The notes: generated by a model not told the origin, from the letters alone. A stretch of DNA of 64,000 bases from Paralcaligenes ureilyticus (GCF_004346225.1 NZ_SMAJ01000004.1:186001-250000); one strand, 5' to 3'; positions 8,533 through 16,806 are shown, counted from the first letter of the stretch. Program-made: numbers and translations.

Positions 8533-9807
8533 ATGACGATGTATTTTGAAGAGCGAGAGGCCGCGCCGCGCGCGCAACGCGAGCGAGGGTTGCTGGCGCG
8601 CCTGCCCGATGCGTTAAGGCGGGCCTGCCAGCACGCGCCGGCCATTGCCCGCCAGTTGCAGGGCATCGATCCGGATGCGATTCGTGGGCGCGGCGATTTG
8701 GCGCAGATTCCCGTGATCCGCAAAAATCAGCTTTTGCAGGCGCAGCTGGATATGCGCCTGGGCCGTACGGGGCAGGAACTGGCCGCGGTCAGCCGTATCT
8801 TTGGCGGGTTTTCGGCGATTGGCTGGGGCGACGCCTTGCGCGTATTCGCTTCGCCCGGGCCGATGTACGAGCCCGAGAGCGCACGCGCGGATTATTGGCG
8901 TTTTGCCCGGGCGCTTTTTGCCGCCGGATTTCGGTCGAAGCAGTTGGTCCATAATTGTTTTTCGTATCATTTCACGCCTGCGGGCTCGATGATGGAAACG
9001 GCGGCTCACGCGCTGGGCTGCACTGTTTTTCCGGGCGGGATAGGGCAGACCGATCAGCAAGTGCATACCATGGCGGATTTGGCTCCGGCGGGGTATACGG
9101 GGACCCCCAGTTTTTTAAAAATCATTCTTGAAAAGGCGGACGAGCTGGGCATTGCACTGCCGTCGCTGCGCCGGGCGTTGTTTTCGGGCGAGGCGTTTCC
9201 GCCTTCGCTGCAGCATTGGTTTGCCGAGCGGGGTATTGACGGTTATCAGGCGTATGGCAGCGCGGATTTGGGAATGGTGGCGTACGAGACTGCGGCGCGC
9301 GAGGGTTTGGTGGTGAACGAGGATCTTATCCTGGAGATTGTTCAGCCTGGGAGCAATACGCCTTTGGCCGATGGCGAGGTGGGCGAGATCGTGGTGACGA
9401 CGCTGAATCCCGATTATCCGCTGGTGCGTTTCGGCACGGGCGATTTGTCGGCCGTGATGCCGGGCGTGTCGCCCTGCGGGCGCAGCAATATGCGGATTAA
9501 GGGGTGGATGGGGCGGGCGGATCAGACGACGAAGGTGCGGGGTATGTTTGTGCATCCTGAGCAGGTGGCGGAGGTGGTGCGGCGGCATCCGGAGATTCGC
9601 AAGGCGCGCTTGCTGGTAAGCGGCGCGGTGGGGGCGGATGAGATGACGCTTAGGGTGGAGACGACGGATTCGAGCGCGGATTTGATGGTGAGGATTACGG
9701 AGTCGGTGCGGGATGTGACAAAGCTGCGCGCGACGCTGGAGCCGCTGCCTGTGGGTGCTTTGCCCAACGATGGCAAGGTCATCGACGATTTGCGTTCGTA
9801 CGAATAG
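8533..9807 (+). CDS. PaaK-like phenylacetate-CoA ligase family protein
   Basis: 424 residues, the size of the PaaK branch of the ANL superfamily. Motifs include YTGTPSFLKIIL, AYGSADLGMVAYE (equivalent of the YGxTE motif), VRFGTGDLSAV and a C-terminal GRADQTTKVRGMFVHPEQV, which carries the second-step lysine region. It is the last gene of the operon, 14 nt after livF, with GCAGGAGATACC as ribosome site. Family members activate phenylacetate or related aryl acids. Whether this one uses an aryl acid is inference, and two ligases in one operon may act on different acids. Confidence 0.85.
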   Translation: MTMYFEEREAAPRAQRERGLLARLPDALRRACQHAPAIARQLQGIDPDAIRGRGDLAQIPVIRKNQLLQAQLDMRLGRTGQELAAVSRIFGGFSAIGWGDALRVFASPGPMYEPESARADYWRFARALFAAGFRSKQLVHNCFSYHFTPAGSMMETAAHALGCTVFPGGIGQTDQQVHTMADLAPAGYTGTPSFLKIILEKADELGIALPSLRRALFSGEAFPPSLQHWFAERGIDGYQAYGSADLGMVAYETAAREGLVVNEDLILEIVQPGSNTPLADGEVGEIVVTTLNPDYPLVRFGTGDLSAVMPGVSPCGRSNMRIKGWMGRADQTTKVRGMFVHPEQVAEVVRRHPEIRKARLLVSGAVGADEMTLRVETTDSSADLMVRITESVRDVTKLRATLEPLPVGALPNDGKVIDDLRSYE

Positions 9808-9819
9808 GTAGCCTGTTCT

Positions 9820-9837
9820 GTAGCGGCAGCCCTTGTG
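9820..9837 (+). repeat. Left half of REP-like repeat split by IS256
   Basis: GTAGCGGCAGCCCTTGTG is the first part of the REP-like palindrome found elsewhere in the window. It continues at 11237 beyond the insertion sequence. The last nine bases (9829-9837) are the left target-site duplicate. Confidence 0.75.
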
Positions 9838-11236
9838 AGAGTGTCCGTAATTTTGTGTTCGGGCCTATGATTATCTTCAAGGAGATTAACCATGGCACGA
9901 GAACAGAAAAAAGAACCGGTAGGGATTCCCAAGGGCAAGCTGCCAGCCAGCGCTGAGCAGTTGCTTGATGAGCTAGTCATCGGGCCGATGACGCCCGAGG
10001 CGGTGCAGGACACGTTCATGCTGCTTAAGAAGGCGATCATCGAACGCGCCCTGGGTGCAGAGCTGGGTCATCACCTGGGCTACGGCAGTGGCCAGGTGCG
10101 GCCCGAACAGAGCACCAATCAACGCAATGGCAGCAGTGCCAAGACGGTGTTAACCGATGCGGGCCCCGTGCGGCTGGATATTCCTCGGGATCGCGACGGC
10201 AGCTTTGCGCCGATCCTGATCCCTAAGCATGAGCGGCGTTTTACCGGATTCGACGACAAGATCGTGGCGATGTATGCCCGGGGCATGAGCGTGCGCGAGA
10301 TTCGGGCCTTTTTGGCCGAGCAGTACGGCACGGATGTCTCGCCCGACTTTATCAGCTCGGTGACGGATGAGGTCATGGACGAGGTGGCCGTCTGGCAGAA
10401 CCGGGCCCTGGAGCCGATGTATCCGGTGGTGTTCTTTGATGCGCTGCGGGTGAAGATCCGCGATGAAGGGGTGGTGCGCAATAAGGCCGTCTATATGGCG
10501 TTGGGCGTGTTGGCTGACGGCACCCGTGAGATTCTGGGGCTCTGGATCGAGAGCACAGAAGGTGCCAAGTTCTGGATGCGCGTCTTCAACGAACTCAAGA
10601 CGCGTGGCGTCCAGGACATTCTGATCGCGGTGACCGATGGCCTAAAAGGCATGCCCACTGCGCTAGAAACCGTGTTTCCCGCGACCACGCTGCAGACCTG
10701 TATCGTGCATCTGGTACGCAATAGCCTCAGTTATGCCGGCTGGAAAGACAGAAGAACGCTGGCATCGGCGCTGCGTCCGATCTATACCGCCACCAACGCT
10801 GAGACGGCCCAGCAGGCGCTACAGGCCTTTGCGCGCAGCCCGTGGGGTCTGAAGTATCCGATGATTGCCCCCGCCTGGCACAACGCCTGGGATCAAGTCA
10901 TCCCCTTCTTTATCTTCCCACCCGATATACGCCGGATTATCTACACGACCAACGCCATCGAGAGTGTGAATGCGCAGTTGCGCAAGATCATCAAAACGCG
11001 CGGTCAGTTCCCAACCAATGAGGCCGCCATCAAGCTGCTGTGGTTGGCGATCCGAAACATTACCGTTAAATGGGGCCGGGCAACGCATTATTGGACCGCG
11101 GCGATGCAACAATTTGCTATTCTGTATGAAGAGCGATTTACCAGAACCAGTCAGTATCTAGATACTCTTGCTGGTAAGCAGTAGGTCTTTAAATGTTTAA
11201 CCTAAACTGCCTGAACACAAAAATTCTGACACTCCC
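9838..11236 (+). mobile_element. Complete IS256-family insertion sequence
   Basis: About 1.4 kb with imperfect terminal inverted repeats near 9839-9864 and 11209-11234; 21 of 26 positions match. A 9-bp duplication GCCCTTGTG flanks it (9829-9837 and 11237-11245), which fits the 8-9 bp duplications of this family. One intact transposase gene fills the element. Perfect target repeats indicate a recent insertion, here into an intergenic REP-like repeat, so no gene was broken. Confidence 0.88.
9892..11184 (+). CDS. IS256-family transposase (DDE)
   Basis: 430 residues, full length for the family. The catalytic acidic residues are in the expected contexts: Asp in VVFFDALRVKI, Asp in IAVTDGLKGM and Glu in YTTNAIESVNAQLRK. 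The start ATGGCACGAGAACAG is preceded by AAGGAG. The gene appears intact, so the element should be able to move. A truncated copy of the same 5' end is present at 38429-38517. Confidence 0.95.
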   Translation: MAREQKKEPVGIPKGKLPASAEQLLDELVIGPMTPEAVQDTFMLLKKAIIERALGAELGHHLGYGSGQVRPEQSTNQRNGSSAKTVLTDAGPVRLDIPRDRDGSFAPILIPKHERRFTGFDDKIVAMYARGMSVREIRAFLAEQYGTDVSPDFISSVTDEVMDEVAVWQNRALEPMYPVVFFDALRVKIRDEGVVRNKAVYMALGVLADGTREILGLWIESTEGAKFWMRVFNELKTRGVQDILIAVTDGLKGMPTALETVFPATTLQTCIVHLVRNSLSYAGWKDRRTLASALRPIYTATNAETAQQALQAFARSPWGLKYPMIAPAWHNAWDQVIPFFIFPPDIRRIIYTTNAIESVNAQLRKIIKTRGQFPTNEAAIKLLWLAIRNITVKWGRATHYWTAAMQQFAILYEERFTRTSQYLDTLAGKQ

Positions 11237-11256
11237 GCCCTTGTGGCTGCCATCCC
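11237..11256 (+). repeat. Right half of split REP-like repeat and 9-bp target duplicate
   Basis: Begins with GCCCTTGTG, the right target duplicate of the IS256 element, and continues GCTGCCATCCC, completing the palindrome started at 9820. Confidence 0.75.
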
Positions 11257-11338
11257 ACCTCCCGCCCGAAACCCCTGCTTATGCACGAATAAGCTTATCT
11301 ATTTTGAGACCCCTTGATATGGCGAGTATCGCGACAAG

Positions 11339-11358
11339 CCCCGTCCCTTGGGGCGGGG
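11339..11358 (+). repeat. Left subterminal hairpin of the TnpB element
   Basis: Eight-base stem (CCCCGTCC with GGGCGGGG, one G-T pair) around a CTTG loop. The same hairpin type with the same loop recurs at the right end of the element (12734-12753). Such imperfect palindromes mark IS200/IS605-group ends. Confidence 0.65.
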
Positions 11359-11415
11359 AGGACGGCGTCGTTTAACTATTGAACTCTACATTATCGATCT
11401 GCTACCATTTAAACT

Positions 11416-12711
11416 ATGTTTCTCGCCCAACGCTACGCACTCCGTTTAAAACCCGCCCAGGAGGCGCTTTTGCGCCGCTGGTCGGGTGGCGCGCGCTGGC
11501 TCTGGAATCAGGCTTTGGCGTGTCAACACGAACGCTATGCCCAAGGTCTCCCTTATGCTAACTACATTGAAATGGCCAAGTGGCTCACGGAATGGCGCCA
11601 TGCGCCGGCAACGGCGTGGTTAAGTGAAAACCCGGTGCACGTGCAACAGAGCGTATTGAAACGCCTGGACGAGGCATATCGGAGGTTCTTTGCACGGTGT
11701 AAAGAGGCCAAGGCACCGGCTTCATCCGGTGCAACGCGCAAGCGCCGCAACAAAGTCGGGCCGCCCCGATTTAAAAGGCGGGGCCAGGAGCCGGGCTTGC
11801 GATTTCCTGATAAGGCGCAAATTCATTACGATGCGGCCAACGGCCGGCTCAAATTGTCGAAGATCGGCTTTGTGCGGCTGCGCCACTCCAAGGTCGTGCC
11901 CGGTGCTATTGCCAATGCCGCGCTCACGCGCGAGGGCAATAAGTGGTTTGTCTCGGTGCAATATAGCGTACCCGACGTCACGCCTCTGGGGCTTCCTCCC
12001 GAGGCCGGCGCCGATGCCGGCGTGAAGGTTTTATGCACGATGAGCAATGGGGTGATGCACGCCGCGCTCAATGCCCTCAAAAAGCAAGCCGGACGTATCA
12101 AGCATCAACAACGGGCGGTGTCGCGAAAGACAAAGGGATCGAAAAACCGCCGTAAGGCGGTGAATCGTTTAGGCGCATTGCACCGGCAAGCGGCGCGTCA
12201 ACGTAAAGACTGGCTTCATAAGCTCTCGACGCTCTTGGCAAATACGTATTCGACGATTGCGATCGAAGATCTGCACGTAGCGTCCATGAGCGCCTCGGCG
12301 CGCGGCACGGTCGAGGCGCCTGGCAAGAACGTCAAAGCCAAAGCGGGTTTGAACCGATCAATCTTAGACCAAAGCTGGGCCATGTTTTGGGGCTTTTTAG
12401 ACTATAAACTCCGGGCGAAAGGCGGAGAACTGATTCGAGTTAACCCCGCTTTCACGTCGCAGCGATGTTATGTGTGCGACCATACGGAAAAGGCCAATCG
12501 CCCAACGCAATCTCAGTTTCGGTGTGTGGCCTGCGGCCACACAGATCACGCGGATGTGAATGCCGCGAAGAATATTTTGGCCGCGGGACACGCGGTCTGG
12601 TTGACCCGCAAGGGTCAATCGCTGCCTGTGGAGGGAATGTCAGACGTGGCCGAGTTGCTCGGCCCGCAGTTCTCTATGAAGCAGGAACTCTCTCAGACGA
12701 GGCCATGTTAG
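11416..12711 (+). CDS. tnpB: RNA-guided endonuclease TnpB (IS200/IS605 OrfB)
   Basis: 431 residues. An N-terminal helix-turn-helix/OrfB domain is followed by a RuvC-like nuclease. All three catalytic acids are present: Asp200 in GADAGVKVL, Glu284 in IAIEDLHV and Asp380 in HADVNAAKN. A four-cysteine zinc ribbon (C351, C354, C370, C373) lies between the second and third. TnpB proteins use an omega RNA from the 3' end of their own gene and the element's right end as guide, and cut the matching DNA beside a short motif. RuvC I is GADAG rather than the common GIDLG, but the acid is kept. The gene seems functional. Confidence 0.9.
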   Translation: MFLAQRYALRLKPAQEALLRRWSGGARWLWNQALACQHERYAQGLPYANYIEMAKWLTEWRHAPATAWLSENPVHVQQSVLKRLDEAYRRFFARCKEAKAPASSGATRKRRNKVGPPRFKRRGQEPGLRFPDKAQIHYDAANGRLKLSKIGFVRLRHSKVVPGAIANAALTREGNKWFVSVQYSVPDVTPLGLPPEAGADAGVKVLCTMSNGVMHAALNALKKQAGRIKHQQRAVSRKTKGSKNRRKAVNRLGALHRQAARQRKDWLHKLSTLLANTYSTIAIEDLHVASMSASARGTVEAPGKNVKAKAGLNRSILDQSWAMFWGFLDYKLRAKGGELIRVNPAFTSQRCYVCDHTEKANRPTQSQFRCVACGHTDHADVNAAKNILAAGHAVWLTRKGQSLPVEGMSDVAELLGPQFSMKQELSQTRPC

Positions 12712-12764
12712 AAATGGCTCTCGTTGTGGGAATCCCCGCCCCTTGGGGCGTGGGAGGATGTCAA
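12600..12764 (+). ncRNA. Probable omega RNA scaffold of TnpB
   Basis: Omega RNAs overlap the 3' end of tnpB and run to the right end of the element. Here the region ends in a strong hairpin (12734-12753) followed by GGAGGATGTCAA. If that is the scaffold end, the guide would be the host sequence from about 12765. The 5' boundary is a guess and the RNA is inferred from context only. Confidence 0.45.
12734..12753 (+). repeat. Right subterminal hairpin of the TnpB element
   Basis: CCCCGCCC pairs with GGGCGTGGG around a CTTG loop, with one mismatch. It is the counterpart of the left-end hairpin at 11339. Confidence 0.6.
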
Positions 12765-12816
12765 TGCAGTAATATCCAGCTTGAGTCGTCATGTAAATGC
12801 CTTCGAGGGGAATTTT

Positions 12817-13833
12817 ATGCGTTACGCTAACTATGTGACCGGTGCGCTGGTCTTGTTTTCTGCTATGCAGTTGGCTCAGGCCGATACGCTTAGCGTTGTC
12901 AAAAACCGCGGCTACGTCGAGTGTGGTGTAACTACGGGCTTTGCCGGTTTTTCGGCGCCCGACGATAAAGGTAACTGGAAGGGGCTGGATGTTGATATGT
13001 GCCGCGCGGTGGCGGCGGCCGTTCTGGGCGATGCCAGCAAGTTCAAGGCGGTTCCTTTGAATTCGCAGCAGCGCTTTACTGCTTTGCAGTCCGGCGAAAT
13101 CGATCTGCTGGCTCGCAACACGACGGTTACTCAGCAGCGCGATACGGCGTTGGGTGCTATCTCCGCCGGCGTTAATTACTATGACGGCCAAGGTTTTCTG
13201 GTGCCTAAATCGTTAAAGGTTAAAAGCGCCAAGGAATTGGATGGCGCCACGGTCTGCATGCAAACTGGTACGTCCAACGAAAACACGATGGCTGATTGGG
13301 CGCGGGCCAATAATATCCATTACAAGCCGGTGGTGATTGAGCAGTTCAATGAAGTCGTCAATGCATTTGCGTCCGGCCGTTGCGATGTCTTTACCACCGA
13401 TGCATCGGGTTTGGCGTCGATCCGGATTTCGAAAATGCAAAACCCGGATAATTATGTGGTGTTGCCCGAGATCATTTCCAAAGAGCCGCTGGGGCCTTTT
13501 GTTCGCCAGGGGGATGATCCGTGGCTGAATATCGTCAAGTGGTCGCTATACGCCATGATCGGGGCTGAAGAGCTGGGGATTACCTCCAAAAATGTGGATG
13601 AAGAGTTGAAAAGCGCCAACCCCAACGTGCAACGCCTGCTGGGTGTTACGCCGGGGGCGGGCAAAAACATGGGCGTAGACGAGAAATGGGCCTATAACAT
13701 CATCAAACAGGTCGGCAATTACGGCGAAAGCTTCGAGCGTAACGTCGGTATGGGCAGCCCTCTGAAAATCGCTCGCGGCTTGAACGCTCAATGGACTAAG
13801 GGCGGCCTGATGTACGCCTTGCCTGTGCGTTGA
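12817..13833 (+). CDS. General L-amino-acid ABC transporter binding protein (AapJ-like)
   Basis: 338 residues from ATG 12817, preceded by GAGGGG. Signal peptide to about LAQAD, then a type II periplasmic binding fold with AapJ/BztA signatures (VVKNRGYVECGVTTG, GLDVDMCRAVAAAVLG, FTTDASGLASIR). The two cysteines in VECG and DMCRA are typical of the family. Known members bind polar amino acids for AapQMP permeases. Those permease genes are not adjacent, so this is an orphan or its partners are elsewhere. The TnpB element ends about 50 bp upstream and may have separated it from an original promoter. Confidence 0.88.
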   Translation: MRYANYVTGALVLFSAMQLAQADTLSVVKNRGYVECGVTTGFAGFSAPDDKGNWKGLDVDMCRAVAAAVLGDASKFKAVPLNSQQRFTALQSGEIDLLARNTTVTQQRDTALGAISAGVNYYDGQGFLVPKSLKVKSAKELDGATVCMQTGTSNENTMADWARANNIHYKPVVIEQFNEVVNAFASGRCDVFTTDASGLASIRISKMQNPDNYVVLPEIISKEPLGPFVRQGDDPWLNIVKWSLYAMIGAEELGITSKNVDEELKSANPNVQRLLGVTPGAGKNMGVDEKWAYNIIKQVGNYGESFERNVGMGSPLKIARGLNAQWTKGGLMYALPVR

Positions 13834-13845
13834 TGTTATAGGTGA

Positions 13846-13917
13846 ATGGCAGCCACAAGGGCTGCCGCTACAAGAACGTACCGGTTGTTCATGTAGCGGC
13901 ACCCCTTGTGGGTGCCA
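13846..13917. repeat. REPIN-like inverted pair of REP repeats
   Basis: Two REP-like palindromes face each other (13846-13872 and 13893-13917), with about 20 nt between them. The core is GTAGCGGCA-CCCTTGTGG-TGCC, itself an imperfect hairpin. It sits in the gap downstream of the binding-protein gene. Confidence 0.7.
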
Positions 13918-14075
13918 CCACAACGCTGCAATCATCTGCAATCGCAGCAACTACTACTTCCCAAACATCAAACGCGCGTCGCCTGGCCGATTAGCTCGTT
14001 CACTCATTGATTAAGGCTTTTTACCTGCTGCCTGTATCGGAATGCATAAAACTAAGGCATGTCATTGTGTTTGGT

Positions 14076-14092
14076 GTAGGATTTAATCCTAC
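14076..14092. promoter_or_regulatory. Palindromic operator upstream of parD relic
   Basis: GTAGGATTTAATCCTAC is a perfect 8-1-8 palindrome, 21 bp upstream of the parD start. ParD-type antitoxins repress their own operon from such sites. The site survives although the antitoxin gene is broken. Confidence 0.5.
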
Positions 14093-14113
14093 TGAACTTA
14101 GTGGAGCTTTGCC

Positions 14114-14384
14114 ATGCGAACAACTCGGCAAATGAGTATTACCTTGCCCAAAGAAATGGCTGAAGTGGTAAAGGCCAAGGTGCGTACCGGGGAGTATGCC
14201 TCCGAAAGCGAGGTCATCCGTGATGGGTTGCGTGTTCTTTAAGCGCGTGATCGAGCCGTAGATAATTGGTTGATCGGCCATGTTGGCCCCCGTCTTCGAT
14301 GCGTTGAAGGAAGATCCGACCAGAGCCGTAGCTATCGAGAACGTACGTGATCGTCTTGCCGCTGAACACAACAAGGTACGATGA
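14114..14384 (+). pseudogene. Broken ParD-type antitoxin gene
   Basis: The start encodes a ribbon-helix-helix antitoxin (MRTTRQMSITLPKEMAEVVK then GEYASESEVIRDGLRVL). An in-frame TAA after codon 42 replaces the glutamine usual at this place (CAA to TAA). A further one-base shift near 14285 puts the rest (FDALKEDPTRA, then ENVRDRLAAEHNKVR) in another frame, ending at TGA 14382-14384. No parE toxin follows; rfbC starts 30 bp later. The 42-residue N-terminal DNA-binding part could still be made. Confidence 0.75.
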
Positions 14385-14414
14385 ACTTCCCCGTATTCCC
14401 TGTACTATTTCTCT

Positions 14415-14984
14415 ATGAAAGTTCTGGACACTCGATTACCCGGCGTCAAGCGTATCCAGCCTGCCGTGCATGCTGATGAGCGCGGGTATTTTCTGGAAAG
14501 CTTCCAGGCGAGCCGCTATCAGGAATTGCTGGGCCTGACGCAGTCTTTTGTGCAAAGCAACTGTTCGCACTCCAAGTACGGTGTGCTGCGCGGCATGCAT
14601 TTTCAGGTGCTTCATCCGCAGGGCAAGCTGCTGCATGTGACGCGTGGCGAAATCTTTGACGTGGTGGTGGATTTGCGCAGCACTTCACCCACCTTTGCTC
14701 AATGGGAGGGCATTACCTTGTCGGGGCAAAGCCAGGAGCAATTGTGGATTCCACCCGGCTTGGCGCACGGGTTTGTAGTGCTGTCGGAAGAGGCCGATGT
14801 GGCCTACCAGTGCACCGATTACTACCGGCCCGGGGATGAGGCCTGCTTGCGCTGGGATGACCCCGGTCTGGCAATTACGTGGCCCATTACTCAACCGCTT
14901 ATATCCGCTAAAGACCGGCAAGGCCTGTCACTAAAGGCGTTGCAGGCGGCGGAACGCTTGCCGCTTGCGGCATACCACCCATGA
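14415..14984 (+). CDS. rfbC: dTDP-4-dehydrorhamnose 3,5-epimerase
   Basis: 189 residues, normal RmlC length. The cupin motifs are clear: ADERGYFLESFQ, QSNCSHSKYGVLRGMHFQ (catalytic His in RGMHFQ), PPGLAHGFVVLSE and YQCTDYYRPGDE. It converts dTDP-4-keto-6-deoxyglucose to the L-lyxo form in dTDP-L-rhamnose synthesis. The stop overlaps the start of rfbD by 4 nt (ATGA), so the two are translationally coupled. The partners rfbB and rfbA lie about 18 and 24 kb downstream, which is unusual because the four genes are normally clustered. Confidence 0.95.
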   Translation: MKVLDTRLPGVKRIQPAVHADERGYFLESFQASRYQELLGLTQSFVQSNCSHSKYGVLRGMHFQVLHPQGKLLHVTRGEIFDVVVDLRSTSPTFAQWEGITLSGQSQEQLWIPPGLAHGFVVLSEEADVAYQCTDYYRPGDEACLRWDDPGLAITWPITQPLISAKDRQGLSLKALQAAERLPLAAYHP

Positions 14985-15928
14985 AAGTCCTACTTACCGG
15001 TGCCGGCGGCCAGTTGGGACGCTGCTTGCAAGATCGCCGCCCCGCCGACTGGCGATTGCTGGCGGCCGATCATAAAACGCTGGACATCACCGACGTGCAG
15101 GCGGTAAGCCGGCGTGTGAAGCAATTCCAGCCGCAACTGATCATCAATGCGGCAGCCTATACCAATGTCGATCAGGCCGAGAGTGATCGGGAACGCGCCT
15201 ATGCCGTCAATGAACATGGGGCACGTTATTTGGCGCAGGCCGCCCGGCATGCGGGTGCGCGGCTGATTCATATTTCTACCGACTATGTGTTCGATGGCGA
15301 GGGGTTGCGGCCCTATGTGGAAACGGACCCGGTGAATCCGCTGAATGTCTATGGGCGCAGCAAGTTGGCGGGCGAGCAGGCCGTGCTGCAAGAATGCGCA
15401 GAGCAGCCGAATGTGGCCGATCACGCGCAATCCGGCGCAGCTCCGCGACAGCCCCGGCCCGATGCGCCATCGTTTATCGTGCTGCGCACGGCGTGGCTGT
15501 ACAGCGAGTATGGCCGCAATTTCGTCAAAGCCATCGTCGCAGGAGCCTTGCAAGGCCAAGAGTTAAATGTGGTCAACGATCAGATCGGCGCGCCCACCTA
15601 CGCCGGCAATCTGGCCCAGGCCATTATTCAGATCGGGCGGATGCCGGATCTACCTGGCGGCGTGTATCACTACAGCGGTTCTGTGGCGTTGACCAGGTAC
15701 GAGTTTGCGCGCAAGGTGCTTGACGCGCTTGGAGAGGCTCAGCGCTTGGGCGATAGCAGTGAAGCCTTTCGTTTTACCCCGATAGTATCGGGGCAGCATT
15801 CTGTCGCGGCATCCAGGCCGAAATATTCGGTACTGGATAACGGAAAAATTCAGAAACTGGGCGTTAAGGAAGGTGATGGGGTGGATGTGTGCTTGCGGCG
15901 GATGGTGGCGGCGTTGTTGCGAGGATAA
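14981..15928 (+). CDS. rfbD: dTDP-4-dehydrorhamnose reductase
   Basis: 315 residues of an extended SDR. The NAD(P) motif GAGGQLG is at the N-terminus, and NAAAYTNVDQAESD and STDYVFDGEG follow. The catalytic Tyr-Lys pair is in YGRSKLAGE. An insertion of about 20 residues (ADHAQSGAAPRQPRPDAP) just after the Tyr-Lys segment is longer than in common RmlD proteins. It makes dTDP-L-rhamnose in the last step. It overlaps rfbC by 4 nt. Confidence 0.95.
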   Translation: MKVLLTGAGGQLGRCLQDRRPADWRLLAADHKTLDITDVQAVSRRVKQFQPQLIINAAAYTNVDQAESDRERAYAVNEHGARYLAQAARHAGARLIHISTDYVFDGEGLRPYVETDPVNPLNVYGRSKLAGEQAVLQECAEQPNVADHAQSGAAPRQPRPDAPSFIVLRTAWLYSEYGRNFVKAIVAGALQGQELNVVNDQIGAPTYAGNLAQAIIQIGRMPDLPGGVYHYSGSVALTRYEFARKVLDALGEAQRLGDSSEAFRFTPIVSGQHSVAASRPKYSVLDNGKIQKLGVKEGDGVDVCLRRMVAALLRG

Positions 15929-16532
15929 TGGGTATTATCAATTGATTGAGAGGCGGATCAATACATCATCGGTGAGGCGGTTGTTATCCTTGACCGCTTG
16001 CGAGCTTGACGCGAAGGCACATACGGCCAAGCCAAGCGTCTGGGAATCGGAGGATGAATTCCCGTCCATCAATCTGGTTCCTATCATGGAAACGTTCATG
16101 CTGGCCTTTAAGCTCTTTAGCCCGGCCGTAAAGATATTGCCTTGGCACATTTTGGCCCGCAGCCAAGACGAGCGAAGCGCCTTGCTTCGTCTAGGCACGG
16201 TGTCCCAGCTCGCAGGCGTTGACGGCCGTCCATGCGTTGTCCATGACTAGGATGACCGGAATCAATCCCAGGTCGTAATCCAGAGGAATTTTTCTGTCTC
16301 GTTGAACATTGACTCCGGCGTGTTTAGCGACCCCACATCCACGGGAAATCGGTCGGACTTCCTGGCGGTGGCAGCCACTTGCATGACGATCATTGTCTTG
16401 GCTTATCGCTTTTTTAGGAAAAAAAGCGACCAGTCGTACTTTGGAAAGAGGGGTGGGTTTTCGAGATGCCATAAGAATCGCCAAAAGATTGATATGTGAA
16501 ACCGGCTGACCCGACTTTACTGGGGAAAAGGT
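15929..16532. other. Gene-poor stretch with a decayed reading frame
   Basis: I recognise no gene here. One plus-strand frame runs from about 15930 to 16499 with a single TAG at 16248, and the minus strand also has open stretches up to about 95 codons. No motif, start site or codon pattern makes either convincing. It probably is decayed island DNA at the junction after rfbD. Confidence 0.4.
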
Positions 16533-16760
16533 TCAGGCCAGCTTTTGCTTGCGGAAGCGATCCTCAAACATGATCGCAAACCGATTCACAACGAATTTGC
16601 GATTGAAGGCGGTACGCGCGGACTTTGCCAGTGTATTGCGTAGCACCTCCGTAGCAGCCTGATGGCGGAGTCGTTATTGCGGAAACGGCCCGGGTTTTGA
16701 TAAGGTGACGCAGTTGCATGTCCAGGCTCGCAATGGCGTCGGTCGTGTAGGTGATGGTTC
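16533..16760 (-). pseudogene. C-terminal remnant of a second IS256-family transposase
   Basis: Minus-strand translation gives ITYTTDAIASLDMQLRHLIK, which lines up with YTTNAIESVNAQLRKIIK of the intact IS256 transposase in this window. After a frame change it gives NRFAIMFEDRFRKQKLA and a stop. It is only about 75 codons and too diverged to come from the intact copy. Confidence 0.65.
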
Positions 16761-16806
16761 AGTAAGCTAAATTAGATCTTCATACAGATTGCTCTGATTT
16801 TTGCGG

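Larger units (their letters stand above)
11339..12764 (+). mobile_element. TnpB-only IS200/IS605-group element (IS1341-like)
   Basis: A tnpB gene is bracketed by matching subterminal hairpins with CTTG loops, and no tnpA (Y1 transposase) is present. The right end probably lies at GTCAA 12760-12764, a typical IS605-group right-end sequence; the left end lies somewhere upstream of 11339 and cannot be fixed. It lacks inverted repeats and target duplications, as expected. Movement would need a TnpA in trans. Confidence 0.7.

Noticed and set aside
15930-16499. Possible real gene on the plus strand
   Set aside because: The frame has an internal TAG, no ribosome site and no recognisable motif; described as decayed DNA instead.
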